The notes: generated by a model from the sequence alone, not told the origin. 64,000 nucleotides of DNA from Crocinitomix catalasitica ATCC 23190 (GCF_000621625.1 NZ_JHXV01000012.1:62001-126000), one strand, 5' to 3'. Shown: positions 1 through 9,656, numbered from the stretch's first letter. A program made the numbers and translations.

Positions 1-831
1 CCAAAAACCTTGCATTTTCATCTTTATTGGAGTTGGTCCTGATAAAAACTCATCATATTGTCGATAGATCGTATCATGAAATTCAGAAAAAATAGCCCAA
101 CGATTTTCGGGATACACTGTCGTATTATTTTTGATCATACTCGGCAGAAAAGGATCAGCAATTAAACCTCTCCCAATCATAAAATGATCGATACTTGGGA
201 ATCGTTCTTGAATCGCTCGAAACGCTTCTACACTCGTAATATCACCGTTATAATAGAGTTTATGTTTGGTGCTGCTGATACATTTTTCAAAAGCATCCAA
301 ATTCACAGCCCCTTTGTATAATTGTTTGCCTATTCGCGCATGAATGGCGATGTTTTTCAATGGATATTGATCTAAAATAGGAAAGGCATCTAGAATTTCT
401 TCAGCATTTTCATATCCCATTCTCATTTTCATGGAGACAAGGATATCAGTCTCTTTATGGGCTTTATCCAAAACCTCATCAATTCGAGAGGGATTACAAA
501 TTAGACCCGAGCCCATTCCTGACTTTGTCACCATAGGATAAGGGCAACCAAGGTTCCAATTCAGTTCTTTATACCCAAGACTTTGAACATATTTGGCAAC
601 GAAAAGAAATTCATCAGGATCGTTGGTAATCACCTGTGGAATGACCTCTAAGGTTGTATTATTTTCGAGTGCTAAATCGCGTTGATAAGCTGGTTTGATC
701 ACCATTTTACCATTCAATCGAATATAAGGTGCGTAAAAAGTATCTATTCCACCAAAAAAATGATTGAGCGCGTTGCGGAATCTGAAATCAGTAAAACCTT
801 GTAAAGGTGATGAAAGTAATGTGGCAGCCAT
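1..831 (-). CDS. dus: tRNA-dihydrouridine synthase, C-terminus cut off by window edge
   Basis: Flavoprotein of the Dus family, which reduces uridines in the D-loop region of tRNA in the cytoplasm. The ATG at 829-831 opens a frame that stays open to base 1 (277 codons), so roughly the last tenth is missing. The start MAATLLSSPLQGFTDFRFR is the FMN-binding first strand of the TIM barrel. The NLGCP motif carries the catalytic cysteine, and the GRGLIADP stretch near the window edge is the phosphate-binding loop. The barrel looks DusC-like, but the subfamily cannot be fixed without the C-terminal domain. Start chosen because the frame begins directly with the conserved barrel strand. Confidence 0.93.
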   Translation of the reverse strand, partial: MAATLLSSPLQGFTDFRFRNALNHFFGGIDTFYAPYIRLNGKMVIKPAYQRDLALENNTTLEVIPQVITNDPDEFLFVAKYVQSLGYKELNWNLGCPYPMVTKSGMGSGLICNPSRIDEVLDKAHKETDILVSMKMRMGYENAEEILDAFPILDQYPLKNIAIHARIGKQLYKGAVNLDAFEKCISSTKHKLYYNGDITSVEAFRAIQERFPSIDHFMIGRGLIADPFLPSMIKNNTTVYPENRWAIFSEFHDTIYRQYDEFLSGPTPIKMKMQGFW

Positions 832-927
832 CTTATTGTTTAGTTGCGCAAAGATAGAATAATTGATTGATGCCAGTTTAAAAGTAAGAAATGAAGATTG
901 AATTAACTCAAAATGGTCACAACGATT

Positions 928-1449
928 TTAGAATGGTGACAATTGAAATTCATAATGTTGGATATCGTTTCCCGGCGTGTAATACTTTACATAAAGTTCA
1001 TCTTTTTGCAATTTGACAATATACCATACTCTTCGCTCAATATCATATTCTTCCAGAATAGTATTGTCTTCAACTTTTATTTCTACAACATGTTCGTTCG
1101 TATAGATTTGCTTTTTCTTTCCGAAAAATTCCCAATCACCTTTCGTTTCAACCTTGAAGACAGCTGTTGGATCAGTTACAGTTGGATCCTCATATATAAA
1201 TTGATTCATTTCGTATCCCCCATCCTTCGTAAATTCAATTGAACCGTTGAGCCATTCTGGTGTGACATCTAATTCATAATTTGAGGTGTCATCAAATACA
1301 ACCAAAGCTTGATCAACTTTCCATTTTTGCGCTAACCTATTTTTTTTCGATTTTAAACTTGGAGCCCCTTCGTCATACTTGGTGCAAGCGCTTTGTGTTG
1401 ATACGATAAGACAAAATAAAAATAGAGGTAAATATTCTAATACTTTCAT
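928..1449 (-). CDS. Lipocalin-like lipoprotein, 173 aa
   Basis: The N-terminus has a hydrophobic signal (about residues 4-20) ending in a lipobox with cysteine 21 (STQSAC), so it is predicted to be a lipoprotein facing the periplasm or outer membrane. The mature part starts with a W-K-V strand (RLAQKWKVDQ) and alternates short beta strands ending in aromatic positions, as in Bacteroidota lipocalin-like proteins. No catalytic motif is visible. It is flanked by unrelated genes with normal intergenic gaps, so it is probably transcribed alone. The family assignment is inferred from overall pattern; ligand and role are unknown. Confidence 0.75.
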   Translation of the reverse strand: MKVLEYLPLFLFCLIVSTQSACTKYDEGAPSLKSKKNRLAQKWKVDQALVVFDDTSNYELDVTPEWLNGSIEFTKDGGYEMNQFIYEDPTVTDPTAVFKVETKGDWEFFGKKKQIYTNEHVVEIKVEDNTILEEYDIERRVWYIVKLQKDELYVKYYTPGNDIQHYEFQLSPF

Positions 1450-1526
1450 AGTATTAAAACGTTGAATAGAAGAAAATTATTGTTTGCTAATGCTTAAACA
1501 ATATTAAACGTATAATCAAAACAAAA

Positions 1527-2042
1527 TTAAAGTATTGCTCCACCAGGGGTAGAAATTTCGCCAGTAGAAATTGTTTCAATTGGCACCATAGAAGTCCTAA
1601 AAGCACTCATGTCGATTTCAGTATAATTAACCGAAACTGCTTTTTTAAAGATTTGTCCTACTTTGCAATTAATAATGATTTCTTCGACAATATTGGCTTT
1701 GATAAAAGCATCAAATTCTTCATCGAAATCTGTATCAACGATTGTAATTCCTATTTTACTAGCGGTTGCATAATCAGTTTCAATGATGTCTGATTCGGAT
1801 TTAAGTACATACTCATTGTCCTTTGTTTTGAATGTCAATTTACACCCTCCCATAGTCTTCAATAGAATTGGACTAATAAATGTAAATTCTAAATAGTTAA
1901 ATCCATTTAGACTGGTAGCTTGAAGATAAACACAAATCTGACTATTCGGATCTTTTGCGATAGCCTTTCGACTTGAAGACAGCTCATCAATTTTAGCCAA
2001 TAAGTTATTTTCAAAGTCTTTACTTAATCCTGTTTTCATCAT
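1527..2042 (-). CDS. Hypothetical protein, 171 aa, cytoplasmic
   Basis: I do not recognise a family. The protein has no signal peptide or membrane segment, is acidic, and looks alpha/beta with many short strands (for example KLTFKTKDNEYVL). An alternative start two bases of frame into MMK would change only one residue. It lies 77 bp downstream, in transcription sense, of the start of the lipocalin-like gene and about 100 bp from the membrane protein gene on its other side. No motif suggests catalysis or nucleic-acid binding. Confidence 0.65.
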   Translation of the reverse strand: MMKTGLSKDFENNLLAKIDELSSSRKAIAKDPNSQICVYLQATSLNGFNYLEFTFISPILLKTMGGCKLTFKTKDNEYVLKSESDIIETDYATASKIGITIVDTDFDEEFDAFIKANIVEEIIINCKVGQIFKKAVSVNYTEIDMSAFRTSMVPIETISTGEISTPGGAIL

Positions 2043-2145
2043 TGATTTTAGCTTAATATTGAATAATTTGAATCCTAAAGATAATAATTTGGGTCGTTTT
2101 TATTGTGATTGAGTACTAAATTCTGTTGCTTATGATGTTTTATAT

Positions 2146-2694
2146 CTATTGACTTAAAACAAGTTGATTAAAGAATTTGACAAGGTATGCTAAATCATCT
2201 CGTAGTAATCTGCCATCGTCGGACATCAGACCTAAAATCTTATATTCTTCTGAGTTATGTGAATACACTTTGATGATGCCATGAAAACCTTGTTTTTCAG
2301 CCGAATCAATTTCAAAATCAAACTTATCAATGTAATGACTTTTTAATTCAATGATATCATCACCTTTTATTTGTATGATACCACGACTTAAAATAGATGA
2401 ATTTTTATTCGATTCAATCAACCTTCTTACTGTGAAAAAACCATAAATACTCGCAAGTAACATGGCAGCGACAATGAGAAGCACTTTAAAATCAGCCATT
2501 CCATTTGTTAAATTAAAAATGCCTATTCCACCAGTAATTATCAATAAAAAAAGTGGAATTCCAACATAAATTGCTATTATTCTCAATTTATTAATTCCTC
2601 CTATTCTCAAACGATTTGTAATGCCGTCATAATCGAATTTGACATTTAGTCGATCCAATTTAAGTTCTGTTGTATTCCAATTAATATTTGTCAT
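2146..2694 (-). CDS. Hypothetical membrane protein, 182 aa
   Basis: Two adjacent hydrophobic segments at about residues 37-60 and 68-90 form a membrane hairpin, with a soluble N-terminal part (about 35 residues) and a C-terminal part (about 90 residues). The C-terminal part (IIQIKGDDIIELKSHYID) has the strand pattern of a small PH-like or YcxB-like domain, which is only a guess. No enzymatic residues stand out. The gene is single, with gaps of about 50-100 bp on each side. Confidence 0.65.
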   Translation of the reverse strand: MTNINWNTTELKLDRLNVKFDYDGITNRLRIGGINKLRIIAIYVGIPLFLLIITGGIGIFNLTNGMADFKVLLIVAAMLLASIYGFFTVRRLIESNKNSSILSRGIIQIKGDDIIELKSHYIDKFDFEIDSAEKQGFHGIIKVYSHNSEEYKILGLMSDDGRLLRDDLAYLVKFFNQLVLSQ

Positions 2695-2747
2695 ATCATA
2701 AATAATACATTTAATAATTACACGTCAACTGCGGCGTGAAAAGGTTG

Positions 2748-3500
2748 TTAGTCATTTAAGGAAACTATTTTTAATGTTACAACCCTATTGCCTAAGATTG
2801 ATTCATTCCGCTCAGCGCCATCGAGAACACCTTGTTGCACGTTATCACCTAAGTTATGGCTTGCTATCCCTTTGTTAAAGACAATAAAGTGTTCTTTTGA
2901 AATGCCTTGATCAACGTAATATTTAACTACTTCCAAAGCTCTTTTTTTATCAATATTTATTGCTTCATTTTCACTTCTAAATCCAGTTAGTTCGACCTTG
3001 CCATTTGGATATTCACAAAAAAATAATTCTAAAAAATATAGGTCCTCTGAATTTACAGATTCAAGTTTAAAACTATTTTTATTAAATGAAAAAATGGGAG
3101 ATAGAATTGGTCCTTGACAAATGTTCATTCGCTTTAGGTTTCTAATTATTCGTGTATTTGCATTTAAATTGTACGTATTAAATACATCTGGCGAAATATG
3201 AGCAATACTTCCACTAGCTGAGCTCACTTCAATCTTGTATGTATGATCCGGAAGAATCCATCTTGAGCCATCTGCTTTATTTTTCAATATTATTTCACCT
3301 GTAATGTCTAATACTTCTTGAAAAATTAGAATAGAATCTTGGAATAGATAGATCGAATCCTTCATCTTTTCATTACAGTGCTCTTCTGGTTCAATTTGTA
3401 TTAATAATTCAATAAGATAATTTTGATTATCCTTCTGAGCAATGGCTCCTAGAGTCATAAACACAATTGAAAATACTGCTGAAAAATTCGAAAGGTTCAT
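2748..3500 (-). CDS. OmpA-like C-terminal domain protein, 250 aa
   Basis: A signal peptide (about residues 1-21, ending AIAQ) directs export. The N-terminal 150 residues resemble a carbohydrate-binding or SdrD-like beta domain with no assigned family. The C-terminal part (about residues 160-250) fits a divergent OmpA domain: a VELTGF strand, then DKKRALEVVKYYVDQGIS (helix after the beta strand) and NRVVTLKI at the end, matching the N-R-R-V strand of peptidoglycan-binding OmpA domains. The canonical aspartate and arginine that bind diaminopimelate are not both obvious, so cell-wall binding is inferred from the fold only. Confidence 0.6.
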   Translation of the reverse strand: MNLSNFSAVFSIVFMTLGAIAQKDNQNYLIELLIQIEPEEHCNEKMKDSIYLFQDSILIFQEVLDITGEIILKNKADGSRWILPDHTYKIEVSSASGSIAHISPDVFNTYNLNANTRIIRNLKRMNICQGPILSPIFSFNKNSFKLESVNSEDLYFLELFFCEYPNGKVELTGFRSENEAINIDKKRALEVVKYYVDQGISKEHFIVFNKGIASHNLGDNVQQGVLDGAERNESILGNRVVTLKIVSLND

Positions 3501-3647
3501 TCAATTATTTTATTCACATTATACTATAACGACCTATGAGTTAATAATTCTGCTGCGTAAACCTCGTAAAGACAAATCCGCTTATTATCCTTTTCATGTT
3601 AGATTTATTACATCTAGTATTCAATTGAAGTAATCCTTAAAGTAGAA

Positions 3648-5822
3648 TTAGTTCAATTTGATAATTTTTTCATCGTAAGATTTAGAATCTGGAGATATTA
3701 TTTTTGCATTATACGTGCCTGTTGCGAGTACGTTTAAATCTAATTTTATCTTGTTGTCACCTACAATTACCTCAAAATTAATTGATTCGACAAGCTTCCC
3801 ATCGACGCTATAAACTAAAAATTGTCCGATTCCATTTTGTGCACTATTCATTCTGAGCATCGTCTCATCCGTAACCGGATTGGGATAAATTGAAATTGTC
3901 TCAACGTCACTAAAATAAACAGAAACAGGAGAAGTATAAGTATAACTCCCATCAAAATCTACTTGTTTCAGGCGGTAATAAGAATAGCCAAGATAAGGAT
4001 CTCGATCGTATGCTAAATACTTAATCACGAGTGATGAATTACCTGCACCATCCTTAGTCAGAATAGGCTCCCATAATTCTCCATCCAAGGACCGTTCTAT
4101 ATCAAAATAATCATTGTTAATTTCGGAAGCCGTCACCCAAGAGATTTCAACATAATCATTATCGATTCCTTCAGCTTCAAAACTCAATAATTCAATAGGT
4201 ACCAAGGTCCCACAATCCCATACCATAAGTGTTTGTGAGGTATCTATACATGCAGCAGTGGTTAAAATGACAAAATATTCAGCTTCGTCCATTGGCGTAT
4301 AAGTCTCGGTTGTATCATCTACAAGTGCTACACCATCTTTATACCATTGATAGGAGTCAAAAAAATCAGCTAAATAAAGACTATCCGCAGGTAAACAAGG
4401 CACCCCTCCTACTAAATTACTTGACGATAGTATAATATTAGGCGATGCACCAAAACCAGAATAATAACCTGCAAATCCAGCGTTTCCATTAAAACCAAAA
4501 AAACCTACAGCCATCGCATTATCCGAAATAATATCTGCGTCGCCAGTTAAACCAGTAATATTATAAGTCTCCCAAGTTCCATCAGAACCATCTACCAATT
4601 CTGGTCCAAAAGAAGGGTCAACAGCTAAGCCATTTACCAATACTGTAGAACCTCCAACGGTAACAACAACTAAAGAACCTGTATATGAATCTGGACCTAT
4701 CTTATCAATATCCGGTACTAAATCAACAGAATTAGGTAAAAAGCAACTAACAGGTGGAATAAAATTCAACCCTCCTGTGGCAGTAGAAGAAGAGCCTCCT
4801 AGAGGTTGATACATATAAAAGTTTTTTGAGCCTGTCACAAACATGTTTTCATGCAAAGTTCCTGAATAATTCGCTTCTGGTATAGAGAAGAAATCACCAG
4901 GAGAAGCTAAAGTTACTATTGGCACTGCTGAGCCATTAACAAATATTTCTGTACCACCTTCAATTGCGACAACCAGCGGTTCCTCCATGTCATTACTCCC
5001 ATTTCCACGTAAAAGCACGTATTTATCACCGAGTCTATCAGCTGGTACTATTTGATCTATACCTAGGTCTTGCGTATTCGTTGGTGCCGTTATTGATCCA
5101 CACATATTCCCAGTATTCACTACAATGTCTCTATTGGAAACTACTTTCGCTCCAACGAATCCTTGTCGATTAGCAACCACATTCGTATAACCTGTAAAAA
5201 TATAACTTTCACCTGCATCTAGATTAATATTCATTACATTATCTGTATGGTCAGCACCTGCTCCATTTTTAAATATTACACCTGGATCATAACCTGAGAC
5301 AGTAACTGTAGTACTATCTTCTGTTGCCATTACACTTGCGATAAAGGACCTTGTACTATTTTCAGCTAATTGCGGCATGGACCCCAAATAGAATAATTTT
5401 CCAAAAGCCGCTCTTCCTTTCGCGGTAGCAGAAGCTGCTTGATTATTATCTGTAACCCTAAAGTTGCAGTAGAATTCTGAATCGGCAGATGCAATAATCC
5501 CACTAGCTTTCAAAACCCTTCCTACACTATCACTCTTTACTAATAATTCTGTTGATGGACTTTGCCCGTTCCCAATATAAACCGCAGTTGGTGAACCTGA
5601 TGAAATGGTTGGTGTGGCAACAACTCCGCCTGCTCCATCTCTGATTGTCACAGTAAATTCAGCCCCTTCAGGTGTACTTAAATATAAATAATGTTGCTCA
5701 ACTTGAGCATTTGCACGTGCATGCATTGGCGGCATATAATGTATCGTATCCAATTGACATAAAGCATTGTTATTAAAACAGTTAATAAGGATTACGAACA
5801 AAAATAATATTATAGATTTCAT
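3648..5822 (-). CDS. T9SS-exported IgGFc-binding-domain protein, 724 aa
   Basis: Signal peptide at residues 1-22. Residues of about 28-480 match the pattern of the IgGFc-binding N-terminal domain, a beta-rich adhesin-type domain named after a mammalian mucus protein and common in secreted Bacteroidota proteins. A Gly/Trp-rich Ig-like segment (DSYQWYKDGVAL) follows at about 480-530. A fibronectin-like stretch (VEISWVTASEINNDYFDIERS) precedes a type A sorting domain (SIYPNPVTDETML to the C-terminal KIIKLN) of about 75 residues. The sorting domain predicts passage through the type IX system and surface attachment or release. The role (adhesion or binding of host or environmental glycoprotein) is inferred from domain type. 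Confidence 0.85.
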   Translation of the reverse strand: MKSIILFLFVILINCFNNNALCQLDTIHYMPPMHARANAQVEQHYLYLSTPEGAEFTVTIRDGAGGVVATPTISSGSPTAVYIGNGQSPSTELLVKSDSVGRVLKASGIIASADSEFYCNFRVTDNNQAASATAKGRAAFGKLFYLGSMPQLAENSTRSFIASVMATEDSTTVTVSGYDPGVIFKNGAGADHTDNVMNINLDAGESYIFTGYTNVVANRQGFVGAKVVSNRDIVVNTGNMCGSITAPTNTQDLGIDQIVPADRLGDKYVLLRGNGSNDMEEPLVVAIEGGTEIFVNGSAVPIVTLASPGDFFSIPEANYSGTLHENMFVTGSKNFYMYQPLGGSSSTATGGLNFIPPVSCFLPNSVDLVPDIDKIGPDSYTGSLVVVTVGGSTVLVNGLAVDPSFGPELVDGSDGTWETYNITGLTGDADIISDNAMAVGFFGFNGNAGFAGYYSGFGASPNIILSSSNLVGGVPCLPADSLYLADFFDSYQWYKDGVALVDDTTETYTPMDEAEYFVILTTAACIDTSQTLMVWDCGTLVPIELLSFEAEGIDNDYVEISWVTASEINNDYFDIERSLDGELWEPILTKDGAGNSSLVIKYLAYDRDPYLGYSYYRLKQVDFDGSYTYTSPVSVYFSDVETISIYPNPVTDETMLRMNSAQNGIGQFLVYSVDGKLVESINFEVIVGDNKIKLDLNVLATGTYNAKIISPDSKSYDEKIIKLN

Positions 5823-6117
5823 AATAAGGCTACTCTGTTAGGTATTCAATTTATTCGTTTTATACTTCTACTTTATTCTTTATCAACATCCTCACAATAA
5901 AAGTACTGTAAAAATAAAAATTTAAAAAATATCTACTCCCAACCTAAAGGTTTAGTTTTCAACATTGGGAACTAAAAAACCACAAAATAAAAGTATCATA
6001 AACGTCATAAAAATGTATCTAGCTAGAATATAGCACATTAAACTTACTTAATAAAAAACATTGAATCTTATCCTGATTACGTTGGATACCTCTAGGCTAT
6101 TTATTTTACAGAATTTT
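5823..6117. other. 295-bp AT-rich intergenic gap
   Basis: Between the start of the T9SS protein gene and the end of the AAA ATPase gene. I see no open frame, no strong hairpin and no clean TAnnTTTG motif. A TACTTTTA stretch on the minus strand near 5896-5903 could be the promoter of the T9SS protein gene, but it lacks a matching -33 element. Confidence 0.4.
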
Positions 6118-7203
6118 CTAGCTTTGAAAACCAATTTTATTCTTTCGAGATAATTGGTTGAATTCTTTCGCTTTATAATTAAAAATCTCAGCTAAAGTCA
6201 ATTCTTTATTCAACTGTTCTAATCCTAAAGTTCCCATCAAAACATTTGTTTTATCGACAGATAAAGGTTGAAAGTCGTAATATGCAATCATCCTACCTTT
6301 TCTCAATAAAGCTTTGTCTATTTTATCCATACTTGTATTGAAAGTACAGATAATTTTAATGTTTAAATAATCACTGAATAATCCATCAGTGAGTTGCAAA
6401 ATTGTTGATACCACCGAGTTTTCATTCGAATGCTCCCTACTTGTGATCACTTTCTCGGCGTCTTCTATAATTAAAACAGAGTCTCTATGTTTCAATAAGA
6501 AGGAAATGAATTCAGGATCTAGTAATTCCTTTACAAATTCGTTTTGAATAAAAATAAAGGTCTTTTTTGGGTGGGAACCAATCAAATTCTTGATATAAGT
6601 TGTTTTTCCAGTTCCCGGTTTGCCATGTAAGAGAATCAAACCTGCTTTATTTTGATCTAATGATGAAACTATTACCTCATTTACATCTAAAAAGTCGTCG
6701 TTATACGTTTGCGCTCCATTGAATTCGAAACGTTCTAATTTCACTTCTTTTGTTCTAAAACTTTCTTTTGTTTTAGATAAAATATTAAAGGTTGGGGCTT
6801 TATTCTCTCCTAAACTTGTTCTTAGTTTATGATTGGTCGCGATCACCCATTCCTCCGTTTCAGGCTGCGCAACATCATATAAAAAATCTACATTTAAATA
6901 ATTATTCGCCAAAGAAACCCAAACAACGAGGTTTTTACTCTCACTTTTTAAAAGATAGATATTTGCATAATCTTCAGTTAAGTCCGAATCTTTATCGTCC
7001 TCTGTAATCCACGACTTAAAAATGACTTTGAATTCCATTGATTTTAGATCAATAATCTCTAAAACCTTCTCGATATTTTCTTTATTGCCCTCTATGGCCA
7101 CCTCAGCAAATAATTCTGAAGGAAGAGCATTGAAGCAGATTGTAAAATAAGACGTTCTTTCAAACTCATTATAAGCATCAAACGATTTGATAAGGTCAAT
7201 CAT
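6118..7203 (-). CDS. AAA+ family ATPase, 361 aa
   Basis: The C-terminal half is an AAA+ core. Walker A is LLHGKPGTGKTTYIK (about residues 191-205), Walker B is SVLIIEDAEK (about 242-251), the sensor-1 region is IKIICTFNTS, and ALLRKGRM corresponds to the DPALLRPGR motif of FtsH/BCS1-type ATPases. The N-terminal 170 residues are an alpha/beta domain without a recognisable family. No protease, helicase or membrane segment is present, so substrate and output are unknown. It is a single gene; both neighbours are more than 180 bp away. Similar ATPases remodel proteins or regulate partners, which is inference here. Confidence 0.8.
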   Translation of the reverse strand: MIDLIKSFDAYNEFERTSYFTICFNALPSELFAEVAIEGNKENIEKVLEIIDLKSMEFKVIFKSWITEDDKDSDLTEDYANIYLLKSESKNLVVWVSLANNYLNVDFLYDVAQPETEEWVIATNHKLRTSLGENKAPTFNILSKTKESFRTKEVKLERFEFNGAQTYNDDFLDVNEVIVSSLDQNKAGLILLHGKPGTGKTTYIKNLIGSHPKKTFIFIQNEFVKELLDPEFISFLLKHRDSVLIIEDAEKVITSREHSNENSVVSTILQLTDGLFSDYLNIKIICTFNTSMDKIDKALLRKGRMIAYYDFQPLSVDKTNVLMGTLGLEQLNKELTLAEIFNYKAKEFNQLSRKNKIGFQS

Positions 7204-7391
7204 GGCGTAAATAGTTCTGTTATTTTTTTAAAAGTATAGGCTAAAATAGGTAAAATACCAATGATTAAGTTCGGTTTAATTCAGCTTGCTCTCTTTTTTA
7301 TCTGATTGTCTGTTTTTCTGAATGCCATATGCAGTCCTGCTATGTTTTAAAATCTAAATTCGGATTTTCATCTTAACACAGCTCATTGATT

Positions 7392-7925
7392 TCAATTCCG
7401 GTTTAAAAAGCCTTTCGCAATCTCTTCAACAATGTTGTGATACTTACTCCATTTATCATATACAGTCAGTGCCCATTCCCTTATCATTTCTTTACATACT
7501 TCTTCATTGATTGCTTTTTCTTTGATATCAGTCGTTGTAATATTCCCTCTTTTTAATAATTCGGGAGGATTGAGATACTCATCTTCTTTCTGTAATTTGT
7601 ATTTATTGAGATGATCACTTAGTTTAGGAGATAAAGCATAAGTCCATTGCATTTGATATTTAAATATCAAATGCAGCCTTGTTAAATGAAAGTGATTATT
7701 CCACCTACCGTGAATCTCAGGATGCTGTAAGGTGTGCGCATCCACAATTAAAAATCTATAAATATGATTTTCAATCGGTGAAAAATCAATTATTTGAAAT
7801 CCGAGATTAAAAATTTCTAAACATTCATGTATTCCTCTTTGCGTATTGGCACCGCAAAATTGACAATTTCCATCATCTAAAAGTGTCACCCCATTCTTTG
7901 CAGCTAAATCAATATAGTCTTGCAT
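7392..7925 (-). CDS. DUF5946-like small Cys-containing protein, 177 aa
   Basis: Near the N-terminus CQFCG, followed by CLEIF, forms a possible metal site. The central HTLQHPEIHGRWNNHFH stretch with repeated histidines and the LRLHLIFKYQMQW-type helix fit what I recall of DUF5946. No signal peptide is present, so it is cytoplasmic. The C-terminal 50 residues are charged and helical. Biochemical function is not known for this family. It sits alone at the left edge of the accessory region, with 42 bp to the next upstream gene on the same strand. Confidence 0.6.
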   Translation of the reverse strand: MQDYIDLAAKNGVTLLDDGNCQFCGANTQRGIHECLEIFNLGFQIIDFSPIENHIYRFLIVDAHTLQHPEIHGRWNNHFHLTRLHLIFKYQMQWTYALSPKLSDHLNKYKLQKEDEYLNPPELLKRGNITTTDIKEKAINEEVCKEMIREWALTVYDKWSKYHNIVEEIAKGFLNRN

Positions 7926-7967
7926 TGTCTTTTCTTAAAGGATTGAATTTTAAATTAAAAAAAAGTT

Positions 7968-8690
7968 CTAATTGATTTTTTCTTTGGATTGTAATTTTCC
8001 ATTTTCATAGATCATTCTTGTCTTGGGAATCCCATTCCAATCGTATTTTAGCGTCTCACCGGACTTCTTATCATCTTTATATTGAATAGATTCCATTTTA
8101 ACTCCATCACTATAATAATAAGTTTTATTTCCATTTAATAAATCAAATTCGTATTCTTCTGTATAAAATATTATTTGACTTTTTTTATTGTAATTAATCC
8201 AGGTACCATGTAAGTATATTTCATCAACATAATAACCTGCATCTTTTTTTTGACCATTTCTGTAGAAGTATATTTCGTATGAAATACGTGGTTTTAGCGT
8301 GTCCGGAAATTCATTTGGTTTTTGATTTTTTACAATTTGTCTATTTTCAATATCAAAGGGATTGTAAATAATAACATGATATTTATTTCCGTTTTTTTCA
8401 TACCAAGTATGCGTTTTTATTTCTTTTCCTTTATGCAAAGATTCTTTGAAATATTCAACGATCGAATATTTTTGGGGCTTATAAAGAAACGTACCAGTCA
8501 TTTGTATTTCGCCCGTTTTATAATAATCTTTTACTTCAACAATTGAATCTGTTACTTTGAATAATCTAAAATATTTAGCCTTTTTATTTTCCGTTTGCTC
8601 CCATTTCTTGTCAAAAAATATGGTGTCTTGAAATTGGCAATAAACTACTTTACTGAATAAAATTAGGATGGCGATTAAATATACTCTCAT
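7968..8690 (-). CDS. Exported MORN-repeat (YwqK-like) protein, 240 aa
   Basis: Signal peptide of about 19 residues (ending VVYCQ). The mature protein is built from repeats of the MORN variant 2 type, such as YFRNGQKKDAGYYVDEIYLHG, YYYSDGVKMESIQYKDDKKSG and the final WNGIPKTRMIYENGKLQ. These beta-hairpin repeats are widespread in Bacteroidota secreted proteins and in YwqK of Bacillus toxin-antitoxin loci; the ligand is generally unknown. It is preceded by a weak copy of the accessory-region promoter repeat at about 8877-8912. Another MORN protein lies at 10291-10875. Confidence 0.75.
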   Translation of the reverse strand: MRVYLIAILILFSKVVYCQFQDTIFFDKKWEQTENKKAKYFRLFKVTDSIVEVKDYYKTGEIQMTGTFLYKPQKYSIVEYFKESLHKGKEIKTHTWYEKNGNKYHVIIYNPFDIENRQIVKNQKPNEFPDTLKPRISYEIYFYRNGQKKDAGYYVDEIYLHGTWINYNKKSQIIFYTEEYEFDLLNGNKTYYYSDGVKMESIQYKDDKKSGETLKYDWNGIPKTRMIYENGKLQSKEKIN

Positions 8691-8876
8691 TTTTAAATTT
8701 CAATAATTCTTTTTGTTAAATCTGGTTTTAGCTAAGCTTAGGTTTTGATGTCGGTAGTTTCATTTCAATTATTTCATTTTGAATTAATAGCATATTCAAT
8801 TACAGACATTATAAAACACATGTATTATAGCTCGCTTATATAAATTGATCAACTAATTAATTTTGCATGTCAGGTG

Positions 8877-8912
8877 TAAACCAAAGATAACATTTCTATT
8901 CGTTTTGATTTT
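8877..8912 (-). promoter_or_regulatory. Degenerate copy of accessory-region promoter repeat
   Basis: Read on the minus strand, an AATAGAAATGTTATCTTTGG stretch matches the core of the repeats at 9.5-26.9 kb, with the -7 motif TATCTTTG at 8882-8889 (pattern TAnnTTTG). The flanking leader has diverged. The MORN gene start lies about 190 bp downstream, so this may be its promoter. Weakest member of the family. Confidence 0.4.
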
Positions 8913-8939
8913 AATATGATCTCACGACATTTAGAAAGT

Positions 8940-9512
8940 CTATTCTATAAGTTCTTTATGCTTTATGCGCACTTCTTCAGAATTGCCTTTTTGGGTATTA
9001 AATTTTGATACTATCTCATTGACTCCTTGACAAAAAGAATTTTCATTATGCCTTTTGAAAATTATATATTCTGAAGAATCCTTTTTTTTATTATCATGAT
9101 GATGAATTTGATATGATACAACATCATTAATTGCCCATGGTGAATCATCAAAATGAATTGAGTATTCCAAACTTTTAGAAATTGGGAAATGAATAATACT
9201 TTGATTTAATTCAAGTATATCAACACTATCAGAAATTAAATCATGTCGTACGACAACTAATGATTTACTTTCTGTTCTGAAATATCTAATCAAAGAGTCA
9301 GCAAAATTTAAACTGATAGAATCATTCTTTGAAACATATTGCATCGGAATATAAAAGTCACATTCCTTTTTCACTTTTAAATCTATATCTAAAGGCCTTT
9401 CTAAAATTTTAGAATCCAAATCAGGTTTTTCGGGATGATTACAACTCGTAGTCAAAAGAATTATCAAAGTTAAAAAGTAGATAAATTTAGCGTTCACAAT
9501 TATTGATAACAT
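8940..9512 (-). CDS. Hypothetical lipoprotein, 190 aa
   Basis: The N-terminus is a hydrophobic helix ending in TTSC (cysteine near residue 24), a lipobox. The rest is charged, with a His-rich stretch (SYQIHHHDNKKKDSSEY) at about residues 130-146, which could bind metal. I do not recognise a family. An in-frame later start is unlikely because the signal begins within the first 10 residues. It is preceded by a short copy of the promoter repeat with the TATATTTG -7 motif, which gives a 5' untranslated region of about 55 bases. Confidence 0.65.
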   Translation of the reverse strand: MLSIIVNAKFIYFLTLIILLTTSCNHPEKPDLDSKILERPLDIDLKVKKECDFYIPMQYVSKNDSISLNFADSLIRYFRTESKSLVVVRHDLISDSVDILELNQSIIHFPISKSLEYSIHFDDSPWAINDVVSYQIHHHDNKKKDSSEYIIFKRHNENSFCQGVNEIVSKFNTQKGNSEEVRIKHKELIE

Positions 9513-9567
9513 TAGTTTTAAAGGATGATAATACCAGCTCGATTAGTTGACTTATATATCAAGCTTC

Positions 9568-9613
9568 TACCAAATATAATATTTCTATTTAGAACGAATG
9601 TTTTAGAAACTCA
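9568..9613 (-). promoter_or_regulatory. Promoter repeat, short copy, upstream of lipoprotein gene
   Basis: Minus-strand TAGAAATATTATATTTG core with the -7 motif TATATTTG at 9571-9578. It shares the promoter core with the other copies but not the 3' leader motif (AGGAGTATC). It lies about 60 bp upstream of the lipoprotein start at 9512. Confidence 0.55.
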
Positions 9614-9656
9614 GAAGAGAATTTCCTATCCAATTTTCGAAAAATAAACCTACTAA

